From: Phytopythium helicoides
Taxonomy: Eukaryota > Oomycota > Peronosporomycetes > Pythiales > Pythiaceae
Length of the DNA: 64,000 nt
Assembly: GCA_024867545.1 (NCBI GenBank)
Contig: JANFNE010000029.1
Location: forward strand, 496,001 to 560,000
Direction: 5' to 3'
Below, one piece after another: positions 29,945 to 40,162 of this stretch. Position 1 is the first letter of the stretch; each line of letters opens with the position of its first letter. The translations under genes were made by a program, and so were the position numbers. Below the pieces are notes generated by a model that did no database searches, was not told where the DNA came from, and saw nothing but the letters and a program-made list of their open reading frames with translations.

Positions 29945-31642
29945 TTAGCAACCATCACCACCAGCAATGGTCAAGCACGCCGTGCTCGGGAAGATAGCCA
30001 TCAGGTTGGTCATGATTGACCAAACCAGTGCGAAGCACACAACGAAGACCGTGAAAGCGCCGAAGCGGCGGCTCGAGCCTCCCGTGCGAAGCAACTCCTG
30101 AGTAGCCTCCTTCTGAGGAGGCAACAAAAACAGGAACACCCACGCAAACGCAGTCATCGCGTACATGATGATCACCGCGTACGTAATGTCCGAGCGAATC
30201 GAGTGCGTGTCCTCCATAATGCGCTCCGTCGTGAGGTTGAACGGACGGTCGATGACGAGCGTGAGGGAGGTGGCGAAGGGCGAAGCGACGTTGGCGACAG
30301 TGGTCATGAGGCCGTACATGGCGCCTTCGTTTCCGATACCGGAGAGCTCGATGACGACGAAGTTGCCAATCATCCAGCCGACACCCGAGGGGAGGTTGAC
30401 AGCGATTGGTGGACCAAGCCAGAACCATTGGTTACGGAGAACATCCCAGACCGTGATCATGGTGACCGTGAGATCAACGGCAATGACAAAAATGCCAGTG
30501 CCGACAATCATCCAGCGCCAGTTCCAGTGAAGACCGAACTTGGAAGTGATCATGAGACCAAACATGAAGAGTAGGTTGCTGAGGATGTCGCTGAGGGTGC
30601 TGTTGATGGTCGTGACCCCGACGATGTGCGACGCAATCGGGGAGCTTGCCGTGTAGGAGATGTCGGCGAAAATGTGGGACAGGAAAATGTACCAGATAAC
30701 TTGGTAGACGGCGCGCTTGCACACCAGATCGAACAGACCTCTCAGGTAGCTGCCAAGGTTCGCGCGCTCGTGCTTCTGCTCGGCGATGAGGTACCAAGTT
30801 GCAGGGATAACAGGCGCCGTCAGCACAGCAACGATGATCATGAGCTGCGGGAAGCTCAGCGAGAAGTCGAAGGTGCCGCCGTAGTCCACGCCATTGAAGC
30901 AAAAGCCGACTAGAATTTCGCCAAGAATGACGAACACAGTGCGCACAGTGTAGATCATGGTCTGCGTCTTGCCACGAACCTCCACCGGCTCACGTTGGGC
31001 GAGCTCCACTGTAATACTGTCCGCGCACACGTCCGACATGACGTAGCCGAAGGCAGCGAGGAACATCAGCACGACGTACTTGGCACCGGCATCAGCGGCG
31101 CTGGTGTTCAGGCGCGCGCGCACTTCGTCGGTGTACTCGGACGGCTTCAACTCACGGTCGGCTGGGTTGGTGAAGTACGGCTCTCCAACAGGAGAGCAGG
31201 CCATGACAATCAACATGATTTCACAGATCACCCAGCCAATGAGCATGTACGGACGACGGCGGTAGCCGAAAATCGGGAAGCAGTCGGAGATGATTCCGTA
31301 GAAAACCTTGAAACTCCACGGGAGCACGACGAGTGTAGCAGCAGTCGTGACCTTGGAGCCACTAGCATTCAGGTACTGCTGCATGAGCGGGTAGACAGTA
31401 GCCGGGAGCAGACCGTAGACCAGGCCAACGGCGGCGTACTGGAGAAGGAGTCCGATGTTGTCGCGGCTCGTTAGAACGGGGCGGCCACCAGGACGAAGAG
31501 CACCGCCTTCAATATCGTTGACGTCGGGGGTCTTGGCACTGTTGTAGCCATCGTTGGCATCCTTGGGCTGCGACGTGCCGCTGAGGAAGGACAGGCGAGC
31601 CGTGTCGAGTTTGGTGGGCGGTCCACGGTTGGGCGTCGTCAT
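29945..31642 (-). CDS. BT1/folate-biopterin-family transporter 4
   Basis: 565 aa from 31642 (MTTPNRGPPTKLDTARLSFLSG). Same motif series as transporter 3 (SDCFPIFGYRRRPYM, CADSITVELAQREPVEVRGKTQ), about 12 TM, C-terminus ACLTIAGGDGC. Identical length to transporters 2 and 3. The leaders just upstream of transporters 3 and 4 also share CTCTTGTCGGTGAATTC, so the duplication included promoter-proximal DNA. Confidence 0.88.
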   Translation of the reverse strand: MTTPNRGPPTKLDTARLSFLSGTSQPKDANDGYNSAKTPDVNDIEGGALRPGGRPVLTSRDNIGLLLQYAAVGLVYGLLPATVYPLMQQYLNASGSKVTTAATLVVLPWSFKVFYGIISDCFPIFGYRRRPYMLIGWVICEIMLIVMACSPVGEPYFTNPADRELKPSEYTDEVRARLNTSAADAGAKYVVLMFLAAFGYVMSDVCADSITVELAQREPVEVRGKTQTMIYTVRTVFVILGEILVGFCFNGVDYGGTFDFSLSFPQLMIIVAVLTAPVIPATWYLIAEQKHERANLGSYLRGLFDLVCKRAVYQVIWYIFLSHIFADISYTASSPIASHIVGVTTINSTLSDILSNLLFMFGLMITSKFGLHWNWRWMIVGTGIFVIAVDLTVTMITVWDVLRNQWFWLGPPIAVNLPSGVGWMIGNFVVIELSGIGNEGAMYGLMTTVANVASPFATSLTLVIDRPFNLTTERIMEDTHSIRSDITYAVIIMYAMTAFAWVFLFLLPPQKEATQELLRTGGSSRRFGAFTVFVVCFALVWSIMTNLMAIFPSTACLTIAGGDGC

Positions 31643-34321
31643 GACGGACCGAGGGAGTCGAGGCGGGCGGGCGCTTGGGCTCTTGTCGGTGAATTCCGGA
31701 ATGATAAAGCTGCTGAGAAGCCTCACAAGGGCAGAGAGACTGCTCGAAGGCCCGAATCAGCTATCAATGGACGGTAAACCGCAGTCGCCGTGACAGAACG
31801 CACCTTCCTCGGTGGCACAGGGCCTGCTGTAGCTGCACAAGCGATGCAAGGCTCACCAGCCGTGACAACTATATTTTAGTAGGATTTGCATGAACCTGAT
31901 AGCAAAAATAGGTATAATATCCTAAGATCCAAAGTTTAAATTTTTATCATATGATTTTATCTTTAAAATTAGGTTAAACAGCCTGATTCATGTACTAAAG
32001 CCTATAATAATTCTAATTAAACATATCTGATCGTCTTTACAGTGTCTGTAACACACGTGGCTCGTTTTTGAGATCACCAGTGGCACTTGGACCTGCGGCG
32101 GGGAGCAACGCGGCTGACATGTGCTCCTCCCTCCCTCCCTGCACGACTGCGTGCCCTGTGCATGGTGATTTTCACGCTACTCGGCTTTTTATACTTGCAT
32201 CAAGTCAAAGCAACCTTGAAAAGAACCGTAAGCCTTGATTTCGTCGACAGACTGAGACCGAGCATTCACGTTGTCGACGAAAAGCCTGCCCGGGGGATGA
32301 ACTGCGAGCGAACTTTGCTCGCCCCGGCTCCACGTTAGTTGCTGGGGCTGGCACGCAATACGTACCAGTCTTAATCTGAGTTTGAGCATACATCTCGTGG
32401 CGTTGGCAGTCCGAGCCACTCCCATCGAAGGTGTTCTCAGAGCGAAGCTAACGGCGACCAAATGGTGAATCAAGTGTGCAGCAAAGCCATCTCCGCACAT
32501 AGAGCACGTGCTCGATTCATTCCAGCTTCGGTCCTCGAGATCTGTAGACGAGCAAGCGGCTCATGCTATTGGTCTGTGATCACCAATCACCAGAATGAAC
32601 ACATTGAAGCTCGAGGGATCCCGCACGACAGAGCCATCAGATACTGTGTGTGCACGACGGGATGCGCATGGTTTGCTGTGCGGTTAGCAAATCTCGTCGC
32701 TTTTCTGGAGCGGCAGCAGATTAATGCTCGCTTGATGAGCAAGCGCGAGGCGGAGAGACCTGTGATCGGCGTAAACACCGGTCCTCGACGTTGGGTCGAA
32801 GCGATCTCCGCTTCAATCGCACCCAGTGTGGAGCCCAATGGACGACTCGGTTTGGGATTTGTCAGCCCTCAGAGCCGAAAATGTCCAGCTGACCGATTGC
32901 TCTGCTATGGGGACCGCCAGCTTGCTTGAAGTCCCACCGATTGGCGAGCGAAAGAGGCTCTTGCAACTTCTGATCGGATACACTCGGGCAAGTGTAGGTC
33001 GCTCTAGAGCTCCCTCGCTCACGCTGTGCAAACAGTACTCGGGTGCAGCCGAGCCACCGTCTCACCCGGATACATGTACTGTACCGTTGAACACAGCGTG
33101 CGTGCCTCGGTTCGTACGAAGTATTGCGCAACTACCCCACCTAGTCTCCAACTCACCGACATATTTCTACAAGCACGGCAAGGGGACTCACATCATCTGT
33201 GGTAGTGTTCAGGTCATCAGGCATCATGCCAAGAACGGAAACAGTAAAACAATAGACTACATCCTGGTCCGTAGTCGTCGTCAACCCACAATGACTCGTT
33301 CAACGACCTACGTGCTTCAATTTGGATCCGGTCAAGCCCTCGTGAGCACGATACAGAGCGACTGGATAGCTTCCAACGGCCAACGATTGACGCTGACGCG
33401 TCGATATTGGATGTCGTGTCGTGTGGCAGACAGCTCAGTTTTGCGCACAAGATAGTTGGCATTGGAAGCTCCCACGTGAGAGGGATGTCAAGGTTGGTGT
33501 CTGCCGCGTCAATTTGGCCTCCACACCACCTAAAGAACTACAGTTCCCTTGGACTTGAAGCTCCAGCAATGCGCCTACTGCTGCTGCAAGCTCCTCGTCG
33601 ACATGTCTCCCTGAAGAAGGCGCTTCTTGTGGTGCGCATGTGGTTACTGGAAAGGGTCCGACAATTGGTTGCGCTGAACGTCGATGATCTTGTGCTGCGA
33701 CGATACCGCACTTGAAAAGCTTCCAGGACGATGTCAGCGTGCACCTCCAGTCTTTCTGTCTCGAAGGACGACTATGCAAGTGGAAGCACAGCAAGCAGCG
33801 CGTCGTCCGCGGCGCGCTCCCTCATCCTCCCTCAAATCGCGCGCGTCATGAAGCCACGTGTGGCTACCTTCACTTAGACTCATCATGCGCACGACACACT
33901 TCGCGGCAAATCATCGCTGCCACTGACTTGGCGAACTCAGGTGACGCTGCGGCGAAGATTTTGGGAGGGCCTGGAGGCTGGATGTGTGTATCTGTCGAGT
34001 CGCTATGACAGTCCCTACGACGCTCGGCTCACGGGCTGGGCTCCTGAAACTCAACGCTAATGAGCTAGCATGCATTGCTTTCAGAGACTACATCATTCGC
34101 AGTCTATTTTATTGTGTTGGAAGTTACGACGTTGGGAACCAAGGAGATAACTGTGAGAAGAGCGAAGGAGAAGCACACCTTCCTGATACCGCCAAGGAAT
34201 TCTCTCTGATGTTTGTCAGCATCATGCACAATGCCAAGAGAGGCATCTCAAGTCCACCAAGCTACTTACAGGCCAAACTCGCAGAGAAACATCAAGTAAC
34301 TATTCATTCAAGTCGAATATC
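31643..34321. other. Gene-poor region with an AT-rich patch
   Basis: About 2.7 kb without a recognisable gene. Roughly 31871-32043 is strikingly AT-rich against the GC-rich surroundings. The longest ORF (32826-33455, plus strand, 209 codons) has no domain I recognise and no conserved features. Confidence 0.5.
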
Positions 34322-35806
34322 TTACGCAGCAGTCGCACTGTGGTATCGCACAGGCTGCGGCCCACTGAGCAAGTTCTCGCGCATATCCTTGACGACTCCG
34401 GGAGTAATAGCTTTCTTCGCCTCGAGTCGCGGCTGCACGACTCGGTAGAAGTACACGCCACCAATCAGGTACACAACGACAGTCGCAATGATCGACGCCA
34501 CAAACTGCATGTTTGTGATGCCCGTGTAGATGACGGCGATGAGCGCGAGCAGGCTGAGCACAAAGCACAAAGCAGCACCAGGAATACCGAACGGGCTCAC
34601 ATACGGTCGCGATCTCTCGGGCTGGTTGACTCGGAGCAGGATGTACGATAGCAACTGGAAGAGGTACGAGATGAGTCCGCCGAGTAGCGTCATGTTGATG
34701 AGCACCGAGCCCAAATTGTCGTCTCCGATGGCAAAGTGCAAGATGATCGTGATACCAACTGTGAGAATACCTCCGACGATCAGAGCTCCGTATGCAGATC
34801 CGTTCCGCGGGTGCTCCTTGGCCAGGTAAGGCGGGTAGTATCCGTCACGAGCGATGGCGTAGAGAAGTTGACCCATGAAGAAGAAGTACGCGTTCGGGCT
34901 CGTAATGAGTGCGATCACTGTCAGCCACTTGAAAAAGACCGTGACTCCTGCCGTGGCACCAAAGATGGTCTCGAAACCAGCAACCAGAGGAGTCTCGACG
35001 TCGACCATTGCAGCCGCGCCAGGCGAGATCAGCGAGTTGAAGATGGCGGTGCCGAACGACAGGAAAATGAGCGTGATCATGGTGATGGAGAGACCTCGAG
35101 GCATGTTCTTCTCCGGGTCGATTGTCTCTTCGTTGGCAAGAGGCAGCTCCTCAATCCCAAGGTAGAACCACAGCACGAACGGGATAGCCTCGATCGTGTC
35201 GCTCCAATTCGTGAACTTCCACTCCTGCTTCACCACCCACTCGTTGTAATTCAGGTGCGGCGCAGCGCAGCAGAAGAATGTAATAAGGAGGAGAACACAA
35301 AGCACGGATGCGCACGCCTGAACTCGGAAACTCGCGACGACTCCCATGATGTTGAGACTCGTGAACGCGACGCCGAAGAGCAGAAACCAGAGCGGCGCGT
35401 AGTCGTTGTTGATGTCAAAGACGGCGCCGAGGTATGCGTAAATGGTGTACAGCATGGAAGCGTTGACGGCAATCATCTTGATACTCTCGGCGAGACCACT
35501 GCAGAAGGCAGCGCGAGGACCCATGGCATGAAGTGCAAAAATGTAGGGGCCTCCGTCGGCAGGAATCATGGCGGCCATCTCTGCGATCGAGAAGGAAAGA
35601 GTCACGTAGAGCACCGTGACGATCGAGAGCAGCACCATGAGTCCGTCAAAGCCCGCTACGAGAGACGATTGCCAGCCGTAGAACTCTCCACTGATGACGG
35701 CTCCGATGCCCAGAGCCCACAGATGCGGGACCTTGGCGTAGCGCCTTGAGTGTCCTTGTTCATTTCCGTCTTGAATGTCGACCGAGACGGCGCTGACAGA
35801 CGCCAT
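34322..35806 (-). CDS. APC-family amino acid/amine permease 1 (ethanolamine-permease-like)
   Basis: 494 aa from the ATG complementary to 35804-35806 (MASVSAVSVDIQ...), preferred over the longer open frame because APC copy 2 begins MPASVVSLDIQ at the matching place. About 12 hydrophobic segments. Family signs: GIGAVISGEFYGWQ in TM1 (compare the GxGxxISGE of APC permeases, especially bacterial ethanolamine permeases), PADGGPYIFA, GIEELPLANEETIDPEKNMPRG, and a C-terminal FGIPGA segment. Likely plasma-membrane uptake of an amine or amino acid; substrate not provable. Intronless. It lies 1.5 kb downstream of a copper amine oxidase on the same strand. Confidence 0.85.
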   Translation of the reverse strand: MASVSAVSVDIQDGNEQGHSRRYAKVPHLWALGIGAVISGEFYGWQSSLVAGFDGLMVLLSIVTVLYVTLSFSIAEMAAMIPADGGPYIFALHAMGPRAAFCSGLAESIKMIAVNASMLYTIYAYLGAVFDINNDYAPLWFLLFGVAFTSLNIMGVVASFRVQACASVLCVLLLITFFCCAAPHLNYNEWVVKQEWKFTNWSDTIEAIPFVLWFYLGIEELPLANEETIDPEKNMPRGLSITMITLIFLSFGTAIFNSLISPGAAAMVDVETPLVAGFETIFGATAGVTVFFKWLTVIALITSPNAYFFFMGQLLYAIARDGYYPPYLAKEHPRNGSAYGALIVGGILTVGITIILHFAIGDDNLGSVLINMTLLGGLISYLFQLLSYILLRVNQPERSRPYVSPFGIPGAALCFVLSLLALIAVIYTGITNMQFVASIIATVVVYLIGGVYFYRVVQPRLEAKKAITPGVVKDMRENLLSGPQPVRYHSATAA

Positions 35807-37312
35807 GAGAGTGCTGTTGAGTCGGAAGAAGCTCGGACTCGGCAGGCTAGACGCCAATCTGGAAATGACGGAAGGCGAGAGAGGGAGAACACGAGAGGGG
35901 TGTCAAGCGTGATCCATGTGTGCTATGACTCGAGCGTGCTCCCTGATCGAGCCGTGTACACAACCTGCCATAGCAGCGCAGTGTACAGCTTGAAGCGAGG
36001 GTTTAACTATCGTGGAGGACACATCTCCTCTGCAACAGCGGCAATCAGTCGTGGCTTCGATATGCAGCAGAGCAGAGCACAACTCCGCGTGGTGACTTCC
36101 GTCGAGAGCTCTATGGGATCCACAAAGGTCGGCAGTGGGGTGCCATACCCCGTGCCACTCTTGCTCTCGTGTCCCCCTGAGATCGGCCGACGCGCAGTTT
36201 GTCACGAGGCTGCAGACGACCACCACGGGGCTCAATTGGCCGCCTGGGCTGCGTCACCGCCCGGTCTGAGACCTGGTGCACATGAATTCAGCCCCAGCAT
36301 CACCTTGTGATTACCAGGGCGAGTTAGCGATGGGGTCGTCCCGCAATCTCGTCGACAGAACACCGACACATAAGCTTAGGCAGCGCTTACTGTACAGCAG
36401 AGGACCACTTCACGTTGAAGTGACCATGAACCAGCAAAGCTACGTGGCTGCTTCGCTTTGCTTGCACAATACGACAAAGAGGTCTTGGCACTGCTGCGTC
36501 CACGAATCCTTCACTGCAAACCATGTCTGCCCTGCTTGAGACACGGTGGACGCTTCACTTGGTGCTGGGCAGACCAGGAAGATAGATGACACAGTAAATG
36601 CCTGTGAGCCGGTGCAGGAAAGCAAAACAAGGGCCATTCTCAAACGAATCGCTGCGACTAGGAAATACAGGCGCTTGAAAGCACTTGGTTGTGCAGATTG
36701 TTGGAAATTTCGCTGCTTGCAACGTTCGTATCGAGTTTTATTCGCCCAAGTGTGATCTGATTGTGAAACCACGACGGCTTCGGAAATTGTTGTGGAACTG
36801 CTAGTACAGGTGCTGGTTGATGAAAGTCTGCAGGACTGAGACGATCTGTGCAAGACTCGAGGTTAGCTTACCTTCTCCTGCCAAGCGTTACGTCTAGACT
36901 TCACTAGCCTTGGCACATTTCGCGAACCTTCATGGCTATCTAGACCATGCCTGTAGCTTGTCTGGAGCTTTGTTTTGAGTGGGAAATCTCCACTTGGTTC
37001 CAGCTTGGACCGCCGCATCATCAATGTCGTGGTCATCACAACAACACGCACAGACTCCGATCTTAAAACATCAATGTTGCCAATGGTCAGATCAAAACGA
37101 TTCAGGTACTTTGACTAGTTGGAGAGTCAAATCAAGAGAGGGCATGTTAGTTGATTCATCTCATTGAATAATGCAAACAGTTCGAGCAACAATGCCACAG
37201 GCTACAAACAGGTTTTTCTCATCAAGAGAATAGAGGAAATCGCAGATCTCAATCCAAATCAATTTTTCAGCCGATGCGACCGCCATTTTCAGGGTTGTTG
37301 ACTTCGACGTTT
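35807..37312. other. Intergenic between permease 1 and amine oxidase 1
   Basis: No convincing gene. Small ORFs near 36440-36853 (both strands) lack domains. Confidence 0.45.
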
Positions 37313-39319
37313 CTACGGGAGGCTGGCTTCCTTCTTGCCGCTGCAGCAGCTCGCCTCCACGCCATGCAGATCCGAGGAGTCTTTTCCATTCGGGTCCTCC
37401 GGCACATCCAGTGTAGGATTCCGGTCGAAGAAACCCTCAGGACGGAACTGGAAGCCGCAGTAATCGACTGGCATGATCGGCCAGTCCTCCGGACGAGGGA
37501 AGTGGGTCATACCGAACGTATGCCAAACAACAATGTCCTCGCCGTCCACCGAACGGTTCTTCGAAGTGTACTCGGGGAGACCAGCGCCACCAGGGTGCTG
37601 GTTCGGGGTGTATCCAGCAGCCCACATCTCGTCGCGCTCGTACTGCGTCACCCACAGATGCTTGGTCGTGAACGCCGCACGCTTGCGAATCGACGACTCG
37701 TCAGCAGCAAGAAGCAAGGGCTGACCCTCGGGGAACAGCACATATCCCGTCGAGCGACCAAGACGGTTCTTGGCCTCGCTCGAGGCAATGCGCCACAGAC
37801 GACCCTTGTCCATCGCAGCCTCACGTTGAGCTTCCTTCTCCGTCTTGAGACGCGTCTCCGAGCGACGGAACGCGTTACCGCGAGGGTTCTCAGGTCCCAT
37901 TGGCACACGCTCAGCCTGGAGCTCGTCGACGTGGCACTTGGTGCCGTCGATGGCAACATCAAGACGAGCCGAGAACATGTGCTGGTGGCACGGAGCACCA
38001 AGGCGCGGGGCCAGTTCTGTTGCGTACGGGTAGTCCTCAACGTCTGGACGCCCTGAGGTAAAGACAATTCCCGTCGCCTTGCACTCGAGCTGGATCTTGC
38101 CGTCGAGGTAGAAGTACCAGTAGAAGCCGTAGTCGTAGTTGCCAACCGTGACAAAGTAGGAAACGACAAAGCGACGCTGGCGACGCACTGTGCTCGTGTT
38201 CGGGGTCGCGAGCACGTCCGTGTGCTTCCACAGAGTGCCGAAGTCCTCCTCGTGCATGCAAATGCCATTCTTGATAACCAATGGCTCGCAGAAGTCGTTC
38301 ACCACCGTCACGTCCAAGTACTGGATCTTGCCGAGGCAGTCGCAGCCGAGCACGAGTGAGTTGGCAAGACGACCGAACTGGTACTCACCAGCGTCAAAGT
38401 AGTTCTGCCAGTCGTGCATGGGAGTCGGCTCACCGTACGGCACCACCATCTCCGACACGGCGGCGCGGTTCAAGATGCGGCGCTTGCGTCCATGGTCGTT
38501 GAACGAGATGTCGTGCAGCGTAAGACCCTCGCGGCCATTGAAGCCGACTCGCATCTCCCAGTTCTGCCACGAGATGACGTTGTCCTTGACGGTGAAGCTG
38601 GCGCCTTCAGGCTGCTTGATGTGGAGTGGCTTCATGTCCGTACGCATGGTGATCTCCGGATCAATGTAGTCGCCCGACTCCATCGGGACGTGCGTGTAGC
38701 CCGTGTCAATCACTCGGAGGACTTTGCGGTTCGTCAAGTCGACGTGGCACACGAGGCCGTCAATGGGATGAGCGTACATGGCGTGTGCCTTGCCGTCCTT
38801 CTTGAGGAAGCTGAGCACGCGAATGACGCGCACGCCAACCTCGTCGTCGTATCCGTAGACACCAGCAGACAACTGCTCGCCTCGAACCAAGTCAAGGTCC
38901 GTCACTCCACGACGGGCGAGCGCCTCCACGTAGCGCGGGTCAGCCTTGCAGATCAACTCGCCGTCGTAGCAGTCCTGGTCCAGCACGGGCATGACGCCGT
39001 CCGTGCGCGGGTCGAGTTCCTTCTCAAGCACCACCTTGCGAGCGGGGACGTCCACGACCATCTGATGCGTTGTGTTCTTGACTTGGTCGTGGACCAGCGC
39101 TCCGATCTCACGGGGCACGGCGTCTCCCGGCTGGAATGCCTCGAGCACCTTGTGGTGGGGCTCGCGCAGCATGACGTACGCGAAGCGGATGTCGGGGCCC
39201 GCATGGCCAGCGTCAGCAATAACTTCCTTGACTGTGAGGATCTCTTCGGCTGTGATCGGGTCCAGCGGATGCAGCACGCGGCTAGCGGATGCAGTGGGCG
39301 AGTTGAGATTGGGGGCCAT
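37313..39319 (-). CDS. Copper-containing primary amine oxidase 1
   Basis: 668 aa, intronless. It oxidises primary amines to aldehydes with release of H2O2 and ammonia, using copper and topaquinone (family knowledge). Catalytic residues are visible: base Asp309 in YFDAGE; the topaquinone precursor Tyr395 in VGNYDYG; copper ligands His445 and His447 in CHQHMF and His606 in THFPRPEDW. No signal peptide, so cytosolic or peroxisomal. The end ASCCSGKKEASLP is not a standard SKL signal; the double Cys before basic residues could be lipidated (speculative). Very similar to amine oxidase 2, in opposite orientation. Confidence 0.93.
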   Translation of the reverse strand: MAPNLNSPTASASRVLHPLDPITAEEILTVKEVIADAGHAGPDIRFAYVMLREPHHKVLEAFQPGDAVPREIGALVHDQVKNTTHQMVVDVPARKVVLEKELDPRTDGVMPVLDQDCYDGELICKADPRYVEALARRGVTDLDLVRGEQLSAGVYGYDDEVGVRVIRVLSFLKKDGKAHAMYAHPIDGLVCHVDLTNRKVLRVIDTGYTHVPMESGDYIDPEITMRTDMKPLHIKQPEGASFTVKDNVISWQNWEMRVGFNGREGLTLHDISFNDHGRKRRILNRAAVSEMVVPYGEPTPMHDWQNYFDAGEYQFGRLANSLVLGCDCLGKIQYLDVTVVNDFCEPLVIKNGICMHEEDFGTLWKHTDVLATPNTSTVRRQRRFVVSYFVTVGNYDYGFYWYFYLDGKIQLECKATGIVFTSGRPDVEDYPYATELAPRLGAPCHQHMFSARLDVAIDGTKCHVDELQAERVPMGPENPRGNAFRRSETRLKTEKEAQREAAMDKGRLWRIASSEAKNRLGRSTGYVLFPEGQPLLLAADESSIRKRAAFTTKHLWVTQYERDEMWAAGYTPNQHPGGAGLPEYTSKNRSVDGEDIVVWHTFGMTHFPRPEDWPIMPVDYCGFQFRPEGFFDRNPTLDVPEDPNGKDSSDLHGVEASCCSGKKEASLP

Positions 39320-40162
39320 TCGTGAAGCTTCAGCTCGAGTGGTGGTGCGCTGGGGACTGGAGAAATTGGAAAGTGAGCTTCCGACTACGTGGCTAAGGCT
39401 TCATGCCGAGGCCTCGGAGCACCTACATGGGGATTGATGCATGGAGAGACCGACATTGAAGCGGTCACCTGCCCTCTGGATGCCGCCTCACGGGCGATGC
39501 ATTCAAATGCACAAGTGAGGCCCATCTCCCCGCTTTTGACACACACAGATGCCGAAGCGGGATGCGCTCACGCGATGATGACCCGGTGGATTAGAGCGGC
39601 GGAATCGTCCCGCAATCCGTGACTCGACTCGATCAGACTGGGTGCGAAGCTGCCACGTCAGTTAGTGATAACAAGCGCCATAATGGAGCCAAGTGAAGAT
39701 GCTGGGGTGGCCATGGGAAGCTCCATGACGAGACTCATGAAGGACCTCCGCGAATGGAGTGCGAGTGACCGCGACGACGTGTTCGAGGCCTGGGCAGTGC
39801 TCAAGATGGCTCTTGTGCTGGGCGGACCTGTTTGCAGGATGAGCAGCAATGTCTCGGAGCAGTGGCACTGCCGACGCATCCTGAGTCGGCGTGGTCGTCT
39901 TGGCTCACCAATGGAGGTCGGAATGTCGGAAAAGGATCACCAGCTCACCTGGCCGGTCGGAAAGAAACGAGTCGATGGCAAACTTGTTGGACATGCGGAT
40001 TTCATTTCGTTAAACAACACGGAGCAGCAACGAGCACATGAAAGATGTCGTGATGATATTATAATCTGCAAAGTGGACATGAGTGGCGAGGTCTCCCGAT
40101 GGCCTGCCGACAATGAAGAAATAGAGCTACGCTACTAGATGAGAGGAACGATACGTGGCAAC
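39320..40162. other. Spacer with one unassigned ORF
   Basis: Holds the 5' flank of amine oxidase 1. A plus-strand frame at 39665-40138 (157 codons) is open, with no recognisable domain; probably chance. Confidence 0.4.

Noticed and set aside
32826..33455. 209-codon plus-strand ORF
   Set aside because: No domain, no conserved-looking motif, and overlapping ORFs in other frames; kept only as a note in the intergenic entry.
38414..39325. Long open frame antisense to amine oxidase 1 (similar ones at 45649-44594, 40561-41724, 34736-35749, 28216-29163 and 45704-46831)
   Set aside because: These mirror strongly conserved genes and have no domains; long antisense frames are expected from GC-rich codon usage.
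39665..40138. 157-codon plus-strand ORF
   Set aside because: Open but without recognisable features, in the gap between two minus-strand genes; evidence too weak for a gene call.
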